This document shows positions 10,277 to 22,090 of a DNA stretch of 64,000 bases, one piece after another (within the stretch, counting starts at the first letter, position 1; each line of letters starts with the position of its first letter). The notes beneath the pieces were generated by a model that saw nothing but the letters and a program-made list of their open reading frames with translations, did no database searches and was not told the DNA's origin. The translations under genes were made by a program, and so were the position numbers. Source of the stretch: Ostrinia nubilalis (Eukaryota > Arthropoda > Insecta > Lepidoptera > Crambidae); contig NC_087090.1 of the NCBI RefSeq assembly GCF_963855985.1, forward strand, positions 15,374,501 to 15,438,500. Direction: 5' to 3'.

Positions 10277-12756
10277 GTTAAATATTCTGCTTTTTCCATG
10301 TCAATGACCTTATAAATATTTTTATAGCACTATCCCATCAACCTTATAAAAATATCGTCGTTTAGAATAAAATTTATTAACCCAACAGAAATATTATATT
10401 CGTAAATTCCAAATTATAATGTGCAAATGAATGGGCGAGACATTAGTGTCATTTTAATTAAAATTTACAAATACAAAAAATAATTCATAGGAGTTGAATT
10501 AATTCTATCAAACTCTTACTCGTGCTTACAGATTTCAGTGTTATCATGCATTAAAAATTTCCCATCGATTGGGCATTTATGCGTATTATTGTAGATTTAT
10601 TGGTATAGCCGCTTCATTATCAGAGCCAAATAAAATTTAAACTTCACCCTGTGTCATTTTGCGAACTGTCCTACTTGATAAAGTAACATTCGCGTCAGTT
10701 TTATTCCGAAATTGCTTCAAAGAGCGAAGTAACTGCAAACAAAAACACTAGAGCGACGGGATTTCAGAATTACAACTGCCACGTTTGTATCTTTGTTTAG
10801 TCTAGCTCTGTTTACATTGATCAGTTTTTGTCACCTCGCTCTTGCCATGGCTGTACCCCATCTACGAGTTTTTGTCACCTCAATCATGGCTGTACCCTAG
10901 TTGGAAGTCCTCAACCGTTGTCTAGCAACACCGAACAGATTTTTTACGGAGCACCGTCAACAGTTGTGCTGGCGGTTGGCCAGTGCGGATCGATCATTTG
11001 GCACCGTTCCAACCTCCCAGTTAAGAAATGGAAACAAATAGTTGTATCTGCGGCTAATATAATACAAACGGAGACCTTTTGTGTGACCTATAACGACGGT
11101 GTTCGATTCAAAGTGGTCTCGCCATCTGGATTAAGAGCTGGAATGTTTTCAACGTAGAGTTTGTGCACAGAAATAATCCGATTGTGTTAAGATATTATTT
11201 GGCTTTGAAACTGTACAATTCAATAGATTAAATTAACCCATATAATATGAGCAATAAACACCTACTTACATTTATCGGCCAAAATAACCACCCGCCTTTT
11301 CATGACTTAATTTACATGACGTATTTTAACATCTTCCTTGTGTTCCTAATTTTGTTGACAGCGATATAATCTATTTGATTTAAAGCGTCATTTAGTAAAA
11401 GATGAATACAAATATTTTTAGCTTTTGATGTCCATATGATTGTACTTTTTTAAAATAATTTGCATATCAAACTGTCACTGTCAAAGACAAACTGTGTAAA
11501 AAAAGTTATCAAATGTTTACTATGCGGAAATAATTGCTTTAATCTTTCTTAAAATTATAAACACGAAGGTTTTTAATGATGGTGAATAAATCCTATGCAA
11601 TAACTACTAGACAGATTTTGTGAACTTTACAATGATTAACTTTCCAACATCAATATATCAGAGGTCATAGTTTATCAAAATCTACGCGAGCAAAGCCGGT
11701 GAAAGAAACTTGTCGCTTCTAACGGACCATTGACGTCATACGTAATCCACATGTGTTTCTTACTACCCGCTGTCTGGAACTAGCTGAACACAAACACAAA
11801 GTGAAACCCAATACGTTGAAAAACTTCAACAGGCGAAAGTGTTCATGACGAACAACTTTTGCTTCATACTAGTCGTAAAAGTTGTTTTCTAGCGTATGTG
11901 CTTTCAAGACTCAAGTTTGCGCCGTGTATTTTATTTCCACTCCAGTTTATTTTATGGATACCCTCGTTGTTTTAATGGATTAGATATCTAGGAGGTCATC
12001 TAGATAACAAAATGGAATGTGTCTTTTGAAATAAAATTGTATTATCTTGTCTGATGACGATCGCTCGGTATCCATTTCAGAATAGTTGACTTACTAGTTG
12101 TTTATGGAAGGTTTTTCTTTTTCATATCGAAATTATTCGTCAACCAAGTGTTCGTTTTCAGAAGTACTTTCTCGATTAAGTATATTGTATTTTACTACTT
12201 TTTGGCTTTTGTTCGTTAAGGTCCAATGCAGCTGCAGAGGACTGCATTTCACTGATGATGATTTTATAGCCTAAAGTATAAAGCTATTCGCTGTATTACC
12301 ACCAAAAAGAAGCATATTTTTTGTAGCAACTGCTTATTATCTTAGTTATATGAATTCGATTTACTATGGTCATGAATGTAGGCATAATCATTTGTGAACT
12401 TTGACACAACTTGGCCTGATTTTTCCCGAAATTGTTTCATAAAATAATGTGAGATAATAATGATGAATGTGTTTTCAATAATCCGTTTCGCTCATAAAAC
12501 CGTCGATGGCAGCAGGCGTTAACTGTATTTTAGTTGGAACGTAAAATATGGCGCCTGTTTATGAAAGAATGGACATTACAACAAACTGTTTATGAGTGTG
12601 GAGTATTTTTGGAACATGTTTTCATTTTCACTAATAGATATTGTTTGTCAAAATTTATGAATGATACTATACTATCCGAGTGGTTTCAGAAGAATAGGAC
12701 TACTTTCCATGGCTATCTTAAGGGATGACTAGGGGAAAAATGTTCTAACATCAGGT
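10277..12756. other. No gene seen; one short tandem repeat
   Basis: About 10822-10900 is a two-unit tandem repeat (AGTTTTTGTCACCTC..CATGGCTGTACCC). The 109-codon frame at 10828-11157 starts inside that repeat and shows no domain. The rest is AT-rich with no element ends that I can support. Confidence 0.4.
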
Positions 12757-12869
12757 CACCCCAACCCGACTGGCCAGCGCGGTGTGGAGAGTGTAGACCA
12801 AATCATATGCCTTCAGTAAATTGGGGAAAGTCGTATCCCTAGAGACAAAACTACCTAATGATGATGATG
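12757..12869 (+). mobile_element. Non-LTR 3' end with (GAT)n tail
   Basis: CCCAACCCGACTGGCCAGCG then GTGTGGAGAGTGTAGACCAA, ending in (GAT)n at 12858-12869. Same class of end as 4584-4837, 5' truncated. Confidence 0.5.
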
Positions 12870-13250
12870 TGAGTTATATTATGTTGAAATGCTGGTTTAT
12901 TCATGTCATAATACTGATTACAATTACGATTTCTGAAGCCAAGGTCATGTGGCTCTACCAACACAAAAATACATTCTTCGTGACGATTTTACGCTAATTA
13001 AAATTGTTCCTCTCACTTCAAGAGCACTTTATTGTGTCTTTTCGAATGAAACAAATGCTCTCACCCAATTGGCTGATTGCCGCGCCTGTTGGGCTATCGA
13101 ATAGTGTCCAGACGACATTTATATTCGTTTACAAAGCTGGGTTCACACTATTACGAGTCGTAAAGTAGAGCACTAAAACGCATTCGTACCTAGAGTACCT
13201 ACTAACTCGAGTAGATACTCGTATAGGTAAGTGCACATCACGAATTCTTA

Positions 13251-13415
13251 GGCCCGGTTTTCACCAAATTGGAGAAGAGAAGTGTTTTGAATAAATAACC
13301 AAGCAGATTTCGTTATTTCCACATCACCTCTCCACTCAGGTTCGGTTCAGAAATCTGATTGGTAATTCAAAACACAAATGTCCTCTCGTCTGCTCTCGTC
13401 TTCCTAGCAGAGTCT
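13251..13415. mobile_element. Possible MITE, right end lost
   Basis: GGCCCGGTTTTCACCAAATT at the left. Two imperfect inverted arms face each other (about 13275-13310 and 13350-13390; AGTGTTTTGAATAA..AACCAAGCAGATTT against its inverse). The right outer terminus expected from the left end is missing. Confidence 0.4.
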
Positions 13416-13447
13416 TATTGTGTAACTAAACCACTTCAACAGTAACT

Positions 13448-13717
13448 TGTGGCGTACATAGATCGCCACAGTACTCCCCCGCCAGACCGTAACTACGGTC
13501 GGTAGAAGTCTGGATACCTCACTATTCTGCCGCTGGAGGTCTGCCTGACATTTTCTTCATTGGCGTCTGTAATCTTACATAAAAAGAGCGAGTCGTAGGG
13601 AAGTGTCACAAGTGACGACATAAAATCTTCTTAATTTATTGCCAGCCAGGAGCGCGCGGCACGGAGCGTCGCGGGCGGACCAATGAGTTTGCATTGTGGC
13701 GTACATAGATCGCCACA
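13448..13717 (-). mobile_element. LTR retrotransposon remnant
   Basis: Identical 23-bp motifs at 13448-13470 and 13695-13717 read, on the minus strand, TGTGGCGATC..GCCACA, a TG-start LTR end. Just upstream (minus strand) of the lower copy is a purine-rich GGCGGGGGAGTAC, the usual place and form of a polypurine tract next to a 3' LTR. Between the motifs is a GC-rich, LTR-like stretch with AATAAA (minus strand). I read it as an internally deleted Ty3/gypsy-type element; no gag or pol frame survives. It could also be a solo-LTR rearrangement. Confidence 0.5.
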
Positions 13718-13888
13718 AACTTTTAAAATGAAATCAGCCCCCTAGACAAAATAACATTCATCACAGACAGATTAAATTTGGCTTCGTAGAGCGTCAATTT
13801 TTTCGTGCAAATAAAAAAAATGTTCCCCAATGTCTCACTGCCGTTCGTTTTGACCAAAATAGGCCACCTCCAAATAATATGTATTTCC

Positions 13889-14010
13889 ACTACGAATCCA
13901 GCCTATTCCCACGATCTTCACCAGATCGTCAGTACACCGAGTTAGAGGCCCGTCACGTCTTCCGGTCCTTAGTCGCCACTTGAGAACTTCTGCCTCAACG
14001 GTCATCCCAG
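13889..14010 (-). pseudogene. RTE reverse transcriptase C-terminal fragment
   Basis: On the minus strand it reads AEVLKWRLRTGRR, then PLTRCTDDLVKIVG and GWIRS. This corresponds to the LEWR.RTGKRSVGRPPTRWTDDLVKVAG block near the end of lepidopteran RTE ORF2. It ends before the AYVQQWT terminus. Confidence 0.6.
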
Positions 14011-15476
14011 TACAGCTGTGCTAATCAGTGTGTGAGCGGTCTTCCTACATCATAGATATTAGCTTCATCAAGAAGAGAATTACTACATTGCCATTTTCAC
14101 GAAGTACCTACGCTATTTCACGATAAATATACATCTTCTGCCCCCATTAGACCTGACAAACCTGCTACGAGGTAGTCTATTACGATAAATAATCTTCAAT
14201 AGAACGATAATGTCAATAAATAAACAGTTAATTGGCTATCACATCTGAATGAATATTGCCGGTGTTGCCTTGTTCTGGTTTTTAATAGTTTTGGGCCATT
14301 AGCAAAATGTGTAACTTTTACAGTTACTTTTTTAGTCTATAAATACTTTAAAACCGGGATTGTGGATGATGTATTATTCAAGGATCGAACCTGAATTCTC
14401 TGGTAAGTATACTACTCCGGTACGTAGGTATATTAATAGGCCAGACGGCCGTCAATATTTAAGCTACCCAATAGTCTTTGAGTCACTTTAAGCGTTGGTC
14501 GATTGCGTTAAAAATATCACCTGTCACATGCAAACATAAAGTAGGCACGATCATTGTGCTGCCAGCGGTAACACATATTTCTATCTGGTTTATTGTCATA
14601 TCAATAATTCGGTAGCAATATATTAAATGGTTTCAGCGCTCGCGTCGGGGACGCTGCCAAAGCTCGATTAAATTATTAATGAATTGATATATTTGGACTG
14701 CAATTATCACCTGTCACCATACTTCAAACAGGAGTTTAGATTTAATAAGCTATTATTTATTAACTGTCGAATTTTGAGTGCTGATACTGTGTGCTACTTG
14801 TTTTCGTTTAAATGGTTGTGCTATTTTAAACGACTTCAAAAAAGGAGAGTTTCTGTCCCAACTCCCACTGTTCGTATTTTTTACAAAAGTTTAAGCCTCA
14901 TGGCCTTTTAGTACGTACCTATTCCCAGAATTTATCCCAATTATAATTAAACCAACTCACAGAAAATTACCTCAACGCTGTTTGTGAGCGATAATTAATT
15001 AATATTATTATTCATATTGTCAATTTCGCCTACAAACGTGTTTCAACTAAACCACCATTCATAATAGTTTATAATAACATTGGTATTATAACGTTAATAA
15101 TAATCATGTGGGAGTAACGAGATCAATTCAGACAAACCATTTATATCGAAAACAAACAAGGTAGGAATATCACTCGATTTACAATCTTATGGCTTTAGAA
15201 TAAGGTTGACGATGTTTTCAGGAAGATTGTACGTCAGATGGCAGGTGATTTACTAAGACTATGGTTATTAGATCTGGAGAATAAACATTTGTTTATCATG
15301 AATTATAGGTATTTGGCTCTTGAATGAGCTGTGCAAAAATAACTCTTCCGAAAGTTGATTTTAAAGTTACAATTATACTTATTGATGTTTACGAAATATT
15401 GTAGAGCTATGTAGTAAAACAAAAACTTTAATATGTAGGTAGTATTCTTCCCAATTTGCATTAAAAACTTCACGAA
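14011..15476. other. No feature recognised
   Basis: AT-rich. The 75-codon frame at 14684-14911 has no recognisable domain and is flanked by no other sign of a gene. Confidence 0.4.
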
Positions 15477-15544
15477 ACCGCACCAACCTAAAAAAACCGC
15501 CCTAACCCAAAAAAGCCGCCCAATCTAAAAAAAACCGCCCAACC
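15477..15544. repeat. Tandem repeat, about 19-20 bp units
   Basis: Roughly three and a half units of CCGCCCTAACCCAAAAAAG type (CGCACCAACCTAAAAAAAC, CGCCCTAACCCAAAAAAG, CCGCCCAATCTAAAAAAAAC). A-rich and C-rich halves alternate. Confidence 0.7.
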
Positions 15545-15808
15545 ATTGATAATAAAAAAGAAAGACGACACCTATTGTGCCCATATAACGACTGCCAGGC
15601 GAAGTAAGGACAACAGCCCATCAAGGTAAACATTGTGGCATCTTAAATGTACCTACCTGTAATAGGTACTATTTTGCAGGAATAGTGTATAGTCTGATAA
15701 GCTGCTGACTGTACCTATTGTTTCACGGATAGTCTGTCCACCACGTGATGCTGCCATCAATAGCGATGGAGGTTTAGAAGCCAGCAATATGTAAAATTGA
15801 TTGACTAT

Positions 15809-16000
15809 AATAATCATATAATCATATAATCATTTATTTATTGCTTCATAAGTGTACATAGGTGGTGATCTTAAACTTAGTCTCAACTTATGACCCTGTA
15901 AGGGTGTTGCAAATCTTGTATCGTAGGTACATTACTAAATATTCTACAATAGTTAGTAATAATTAATATTGATAAATTATAAAAATAATTAGTTTACATA
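15809..16000 (-). mobile_element. LINE 3' UTR with octamer tail, minus strand
   Basis: On the minus strand CACTTATGAAGCAATAAATA leads into an (ATGATTAT)n tail (plus strand ATAATCATATAATCATATAA, 15811-15833). AATAAA plus a simple tail marks a non-LTR 3' end. The upstream limit is a guess. Confidence 0.45.
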
Positions 16001-16348
16001 ATTTTACATTACAATTAAAATACAATAATGTTTCTCCATACCCACTTCTACATAATTTTCATCATCGCATCCTACTCAAATTATAGAACTCCTGAATACT
16101 ATAAAGACATTTTGATATAAGGAACTCTTTTAGCTATTATGTTCACTAATCACTCTATAGTCTATAGTGATTACTTTCGAGTCTGCAGGTTTAAGCTGTG
16201 GTTTAAGCATTGGTCCTTTGTTAGCCCAAGTTAACGTGAAAATTAGGAAGTAATTTGTAAACCATGTATCACTCACTAGCATCACCTAGCTTTGTAAAAA
16301 CTACTATGAGTCTGATGATAATTATAAAACAATATTTTGTGCACTTAT

Positions 16349-16400
16349 TCCAGTTGCTCAAAACTTGCCAAATGTTTATCTCAAAGCACTGGTAAGGCAA
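16349..16400 (+). mobile_element. LINE 3' UTR fragment abutting locus A
   Basis: TTGCCAAATGTTTATCTCAA AGCACTGGTAAGGC matches TTGCCATATGTTTGTCTCGA AGCGCTGGTAGGGC in the 3' UTR of the LINE at 45.1-48.8 kb. It is cut off where the locus A palindrome starts. Confidence 0.5.
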
Positions 16401-16417
16401 AAATCGTGAAAACTTAT

Positions 16418-17270
16418 CCCATCAAAAACAATACTTGTCAAAAAAAACAAGTCTCGCAACTCAGTTGTTCTACGGTAAAAAGTTGTGAGATCCATGTAAT
16501 ACCAAGTCCAGGCCAGGAAATCTTTAACGTTTTACATAAATATATTGACTTGGCCATCGCACTAAATAATTTAATTTACACGTGTTTTCATGCGATGGCC
16601 GGTGGACGTATTACATGGATCTCACAACTTTTTACCGTAGAACAACTGAGTTGCGAGACTTGGTTTTTTTGACAAGTATTGTTTTTGATGGGATCTCATT
16701 TCTTTTTGTATTTTGTAGACAGCAGTTATGTATCTAGAAAACTGGACCGAAATTGAAAAATTTTACTCGACTTGGCGGTTGCACTACCGTGCCCCCAAAT
16801 CTCATTTCTTTTTGTATTTTGTAGACAGCAGTTAAGTATCTAGAAAACTGGACCGAAATTGAAAAATTTTACTCGACTTGGCGGTTGCACTACCGTGCCC
16901 TCAAATATTTTAGTTTTTCCTTGATTCATACACCAAACACTACTTATATTCCAAATTTGAAGCTTCTAGGTCTGCTAGAAGTGTCTTAGAGTTTTGATGA
17001 TCGGTGAGTCAGTGAGTCAGTGAGTGACAAAATTAAGTAACTTTGACCTGTTATAATTCTTAAACTACGGGTTCAAATTGAATGAAATTTTAAATATACC
17101 GTGTCTTTACAATGCCTGCATAGCTAATGAAAATTCAGCCTTCTAGTTTTATCCACAACGAAGTTACAGGCAGTCGAAAATGGCCTGAATTGCTTCGAGA
17201 AAAGGATGGTACGGCCGTGCCGCTTTTTTGCTCGACTTGGTGGGGGCACTGCCGTGCCCCCAGATTACGA
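16418..17270 (+). mobile_element. Locus A: palindrome-headed repeat, 3' GC hairpin
   Basis: Order: an 83-bp inverted repeat (16418-16500 against 16610-16692, one mismatch) around a 109-nt centre; a 106-bp tandem duplication (16695-16800, 16801-16906, two differences); an AT-rich part with CACCAAACACTACTTATATT; a (GTGAGTCA)n run near 17005-17030; then TTTGCTCGACTTGGTGGGGG and the terminal hairpin GGGGGCAC-TGCC-GTGCCCCC. Each 106-bp unit ends in a relaxed form of the same hairpin (GGTTGCACTACCGTGCCCCC). The same body recurs at 52.7-54.06 kb in the same orientation. No protein is encoded; the 111-codon frame at 16337-16672 only reads through the palindrome. Family unknown to me. Confidence 0.7.
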
Positions 17271-20200
17271 GCAGAATTTGAAGATTTATAATTAGGTACC
17301 AATTCGTTTAGTCCACAATCCACACAAATACATTTTTGAATTTGAAGACACAAAACATCAAAAAACCAAATGCAATATGAAAAATTGGGCACAGAGAACA
17401 GAAGAAAACTGTGGTTTTTCGTTCATATCTACAACCGTTGCTGAAATATTTCACGATGATAAAAATAAAACGTGAGTGCACCTATTGAGCTCGCTTAATG
17501 ACTGCCAGTCCCCGCGATGCATTGTTCCACGGTTAACAATGTTACCCCGCCTGTTAATATCGACCTTATGATCTAGGGGACTAAGAATTTGTTTAAATAG
17601 TTCTAGGAACAAAGACAATCAAGACTAGTTCGTTACTTTTTGGGGCTTTTATAACGAGTTATCTTTGGGGTAGAAAACACCTCAAGTGGCTACCACGGAC
17701 CAGAAAACGTAGTGTAGTCAGGCTTACTCAGTGAACTGAAGTTCTGGTGAAAATCGCAGGGCGGGATGCTCTTGAATGCGGGCAGCACAGGACCTTGTAA
17801 AAATCTTCAGACGTCTTTTAGCTGAAAAAAATTCAGAGTAGAAATATATTGAAGTACATTTTAACAGTATTTTGAACAATCTTAAAGTATGCAAGAAAAA
17901 ACCTCTGAACGTCATATTGATATTACTAACAGTGATCCTTCTTTTAAATGCCAGTTCCCTATCCCTAGGCCTACTTACTATTGTTTCGCCGAAGCCCGGC
18001 ATTCGCTCAAACATCTGCAATTCCGCAGTCGACGATCGGCGGCGTTTTCGCAGCGTGGCTATTTGCATTAGGGCTCCATTCGTAACCGTCAACACAGCGG
18101 TCCACGGCTGCCATTGTTTTAGTAGACCACTTTAATTTTATTTCTTTACTGATAAATCAAAGTTAGTACACCGGAGCGCAAACTTGGCTTCACTGGTAGC
18201 CAAGCTGTAGATCCTTTCTAGATACACTGAAGTTTCTGTTGAGTTACAAAAGGTAAAAATAGTCTCTTAAACAACGCCAATTCCACTGAAACGTGCGTAT
18301 ATTAGATATGGTGTACCTATCGCAGAACGTGCTTCACATGGAATTTTGGTAGGATCATCATATTATACATCATTCATGGAAAAAATCTGTTCTGTGGGCT
18401 TGATAGATCGAACGTTCCACAAGCTTACCGTCAACAGCATACATCGTTATCGTTATAAGCGTATCGTTTCCTCGATATACAAACATTGGCCTATTTGTAT
18501 TGCAGCGCATTGAACACAATGAACACACATTCTGGAACAAACTTGCAGCACCAATGCCTTTGTAACACAGAGATCAATACCTAAGTTCCGAGGATGTCGT
18601 CTATGTATCTAAGGTGGGATCATGTTACCTCAACAACTATGTATAACCGCAAAGTTTGCCGTAACTTGCTTTTGCGTCACTCGCAATCCATCCGGAGTTC
18701 ACTGGGACTACGCCGATCCTTGTCAAAGGTCCCAAACATCTTGTGTTAAAGTTTAAATTAAATTGGCATGTGACGGAATCCTTGAGTACTATCTTTGGAA
18801 CTAGGTACACGATGACGAACATTTTAACTACATAGAGCATGGGTAAGTTGTACTTGTTACTTGTATTTATGTCATTCCTAAATTACACATTATTTCGTCC
18901 CTGTCTTACTTTTGTGCCCCTAAATTGCTGTTTTTGCTGAAGTTTGGTAGGTTTTTAAAGTACTAACAAATTGGAATTAGAAGAAGGAAATACGGAGACA
19001 TCCCATATTTTGTAGGAACCGTTTTTTGCAGGGTACCGTTTAGTAGTATAAGTCTCAAAAAACCGATCCGTTCGAATTTGTAATTCGAATTTCAAACACA
19101 CCTATGAATTATTAGCCGTCCGGCAAAAGCTAGTTAAGCTTTGATTAGTACGCTTCATCCAAATTCCCAGTATTTTGACTAACATTATATTATTATTTGC
19201 TTCCTGAATCAAAAGCGCTTCTATTTTAAGTGAGATGAATCCGCCTTAACCATGTCGAACATCCACGGACAAATTGTTAGAGTCCAATGCGCATGTTATT
19301 ATCATGTCGTCAACATAGGTAGGTACATACAGATTTTGACTACCGTAGCTCGGATTGCCAAACATCAAAGCGGGAGCAAATGTTACTATTTATAGCGAAT
19401 GCTCGGAAATATTCGGATGTCGGTATTAAGCTGAAGCATTCATGCGAAAATTACTGATGGCTTTGAGCATGAACAACGTAGGAGCATCGGTAGTAAATAA
19501 TTGATTGGTTTTGAAGTAACGAGTTTTGAGTGTAAGAGAGAATTTACTTTATAGAGACAGGCATTTTAGGTACCCATTTTTTCTATGATTTCTTGAGATT
19601 TAGGGGGCTACGACTATTCTTTGAACTTATCTTACAAGAATCCAGATATCTTGTCAAAGAAGTCTTGTTACAGTGACCTTCTCGTCAGATATTTTTTAAA
19701 CTAAATAACACGGTGATCGAGTTTTTTTTTTGTCTTTATTAGACAAAAAAACCATTATGACAAAATACGCTTCAATTCCCACAAATAAGAAAACTGATTT
19801 CCGAACTAACATCGAAACTTCCGAAAAGGTAAATCAAGTTCGAAGTACATTTTCTATTATTATTGGCGGGGAATTCTCGGAAACACTGCTAACTTATCTC
19901 CAGCACCCAATACTGAATTTATGCGGTTTTTCGTAGTTTCCGAGAACGTAGACCGTTCTTATCACACCAAGAAAAGGTTTCTATTCAATAAATGTATTCG
20001 GTCGGTGTATGAAGTCTATGAAAAATTCAGGGCCATATTAAAGCCACCCCTTCCCTCCTACTTGTCAAGGCTTATCTGGATTCGAAACAAACTCTGGTAA
20101 GTACAAAGTATGATGTTATTTACACAAGGCGTAAGGCTATTGAAGCTAGGGTTGGCGGGTGAGAGTTTAAAATTTGTGTTTTTGTAAATATTTTTCGTAA

Positions 20201-20400
20201 ATAATAAAAATATGTTTTAGTCAGTAATTGAACGATGAGTTTTGTGTCGTAATAGAAAATTGGAATTTTAATTATGTTCTTTTCTATAAAATACATTGAT
20301 ATCTTTCACGAAACCATTAGCCAAAAACAAGGTTCACAATGCCACCATTTGAAAACGAACCTTTTCTACTTAAAAATTATTTCATGTCTTTCTTTGTTGA
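17271..20400. other. No gene seen; one RTE scrap
   Basis: At 17743-17799 LVKIAGRDALECGQHRTL* resembles the RTE tail DDLVKIAG..WM..AQDR. The overlapping frames at 17724-18135 on both strands are not supported as genes. The 68-codon frames at 18637-18840 and 19730-19936 show no domain. Confidence 0.4.
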
Positions 20401-20466
20401 AGTCTTTGGGGAGGGCTTTGTCCAGGTAGACGTCCTTTCGCTAAAATGATGATGATGTTGATGAAG
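20401..20466 (+). pseudogene. RTE 3' end with (GAT)n tail
   Basis: GTCTTTGGGGAGGGCTTTGT CCAGGTAGACGTCC then TGATGATGATGTTGATGA. This is the decayed equivalent of the AYVQQWTS* terminus plus tail. Confidence 0.5.
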
Positions 20467-21890
20467 TTTTCTCGTTGTTGCAGTTTATCAATAGTGGCTC
20501 GATTACATTTAAAAACAGCAATTTAAAGGTTCCAATTTTTTTTAAATACCTACAATTCTTTTGGCATCCCTAAGTGCCGTAGTTGTTGACGCGAGATTGA
20601 ACCCGCGGCCGCCCGCCGCTCGGCAATTTAACTTGCGCCGCTCAGCTGTTTATGTTACAGATTGCATATTATCCGAGATTAAACTAACCGTGTTTACCGT
20701 AAACGTTGACATAATTTTGATGGAAACGTGGAAACTGGCGGGGCATCGGTTTTGGGCGAAAATAGCGGCTTTGGTATTGAAATGCTGGTTGCATAGTCAC
20801 TGGATCGGTACCCGTCGACCACTGAACTTATGTTAATAACACCAGCATAGTTATATGTTACTCTGTGTTATGTTTTAAGGATGTTAAAAAAATCGTCTTG
20901 TCCTAGTAACCTTTAAGGATTTTCTGCTCACAACACTGTATCGTATCATAAGTAATGAACTGTATGGACAACAGACTGCCAAGTTGACTTACGCCCGATT
21001 CCTATAAAATATTCAATCCTTGTCCAAATCCGGATTACAACTGTCAAATTGAATTCAGTTTTAGATTATATTTCCAAAATGTTCGATGCATTTACACTTT
21101 AATATTGTTTAAATTATAGTCTTATAAACAATATAAAAATGTAAAAACATAAAAAACCGCAGATATTTTGGCCAAAAACAGTTTAAAATTTGATAGTTGA
21201 CAATCCAAATCCGTCCAATTTGGATTAAGATTGAATATAGAAATCCAGCATTAGTCCATAATGTCTAATATAATTTTGAAAACTCTAATGTGACTTGTTT
21301 AATAGACACAAAGAATTTGAACTTAACTTTTAACCACATCAATTTGAATTTTATGCTGTGAAGATACGGTTGAAAACCAAATATTTTTTTTAACCTGTTT
21401 CAGGGTTAAATTAAACACTGGCACCTTACGTAGTGCTATTTAACAAATACTTAACATTTACAGTCCGATGTACCGTCGGTGTACATTAAACATAGTGGTA
21501 TGATTGGTAGTACACCTAAACAAACACAACCTATCATTACGCACATTCGTTAAAAACGCGATCCCTTCCGAATTACAGCACGCACCTGTATTTGTGACGT
21601 CATCTATTCTGCGTGGAAATACCTACGAAAATCACGATAAGGGGAACGGTGTTAAAAATTAACATATCGCGTGACGCAGTTATAGATGACCCCATAACAT
21701 GGACGGCGTAACAACTATGTAATGTTATAGTTGGAATACATCCTCGTCGACCCCCTCGGGATGTCACGTGACCTAATTAGTAATTTTAATCAGGGGACGT
21801 ATTTTTGAACCACTACAAATCCGTATAGTCGTGTGTCACACTTGAGAGAGTCGTGTGCGAGATTGTATGCTAATTAGGATACATTTATCA
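20467..21890. other. No feature recognised
   Basis: The 91-codon frame at 20561-20836 begins in a GC-rich patch (CGCGGCCGCCCGCCGC) and has no domain I know. No repeat ends supported. Confidence 0.35.
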
Positions 21891-22090
21891 AGTTGACTGA
21901 CTGACTGACTGACTAACTGACATAGTGATCTATCAACGCACAGCCCAAATCACTGGACGGATCGGGCTGAAATTTGGCATGCAGGTAGATGTTATGACGT
22001 AGGCATTCGCTAAGAAAGGTATTACGAAACTCCACCCCTAAATCGGGTAAAACAGGATCCAGGCGTACGAAGTCGCAGGCGGCCGCTAGT
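21891..22090 (-). mobile_element. Interspersed repeat, (GACT)n / CTAGC type
   Basis: Has a (TGAC)n run at 21895-21916, the motif GCTGAAATTTGGCATGCAG, and ends GGCGGCCGCTAGT. Read on the minus strand it opens ACTAGCGGCCGCC. The layout parallels the ACTAGCTT family but the sequence is distinct. Likely a non-LTR 3' end or SINE. Confidence 0.5.

Noticed and set aside
10828..11157. 109-codon open frame
   Set aside because: Begins inside a short tandem repeat, no domain, no splice or promoter context.
15477..15544. CRISPR-like repeat
   Set aside because: Eukaryotic sequence, no spacers; a simple tandem repeat.
16337..16672. 111-codon open frame
   Set aside because: Reads through a LINE 3' UTR scrap and both arms of the locus A palindrome.
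16418..16692. Endogenous parvovirus (densovirus) hairpin end
   Set aside because: The flip/flop loop invites the idea, but no replication or capsid protein frame is present near locus A or B.
16418..17270. Helitron
   Set aside because: There is a 3' hairpin but no CTRR end or 5' TC start, and locus B has 51-bp flanking repeats; left unassigned.
17724..18135. Overlapping open frames on both strands (123, 87 and 60 codons)
   Set aside because: Mutually overlapping, no domain; only a small RTE scrap at 17743-17799 is credible.
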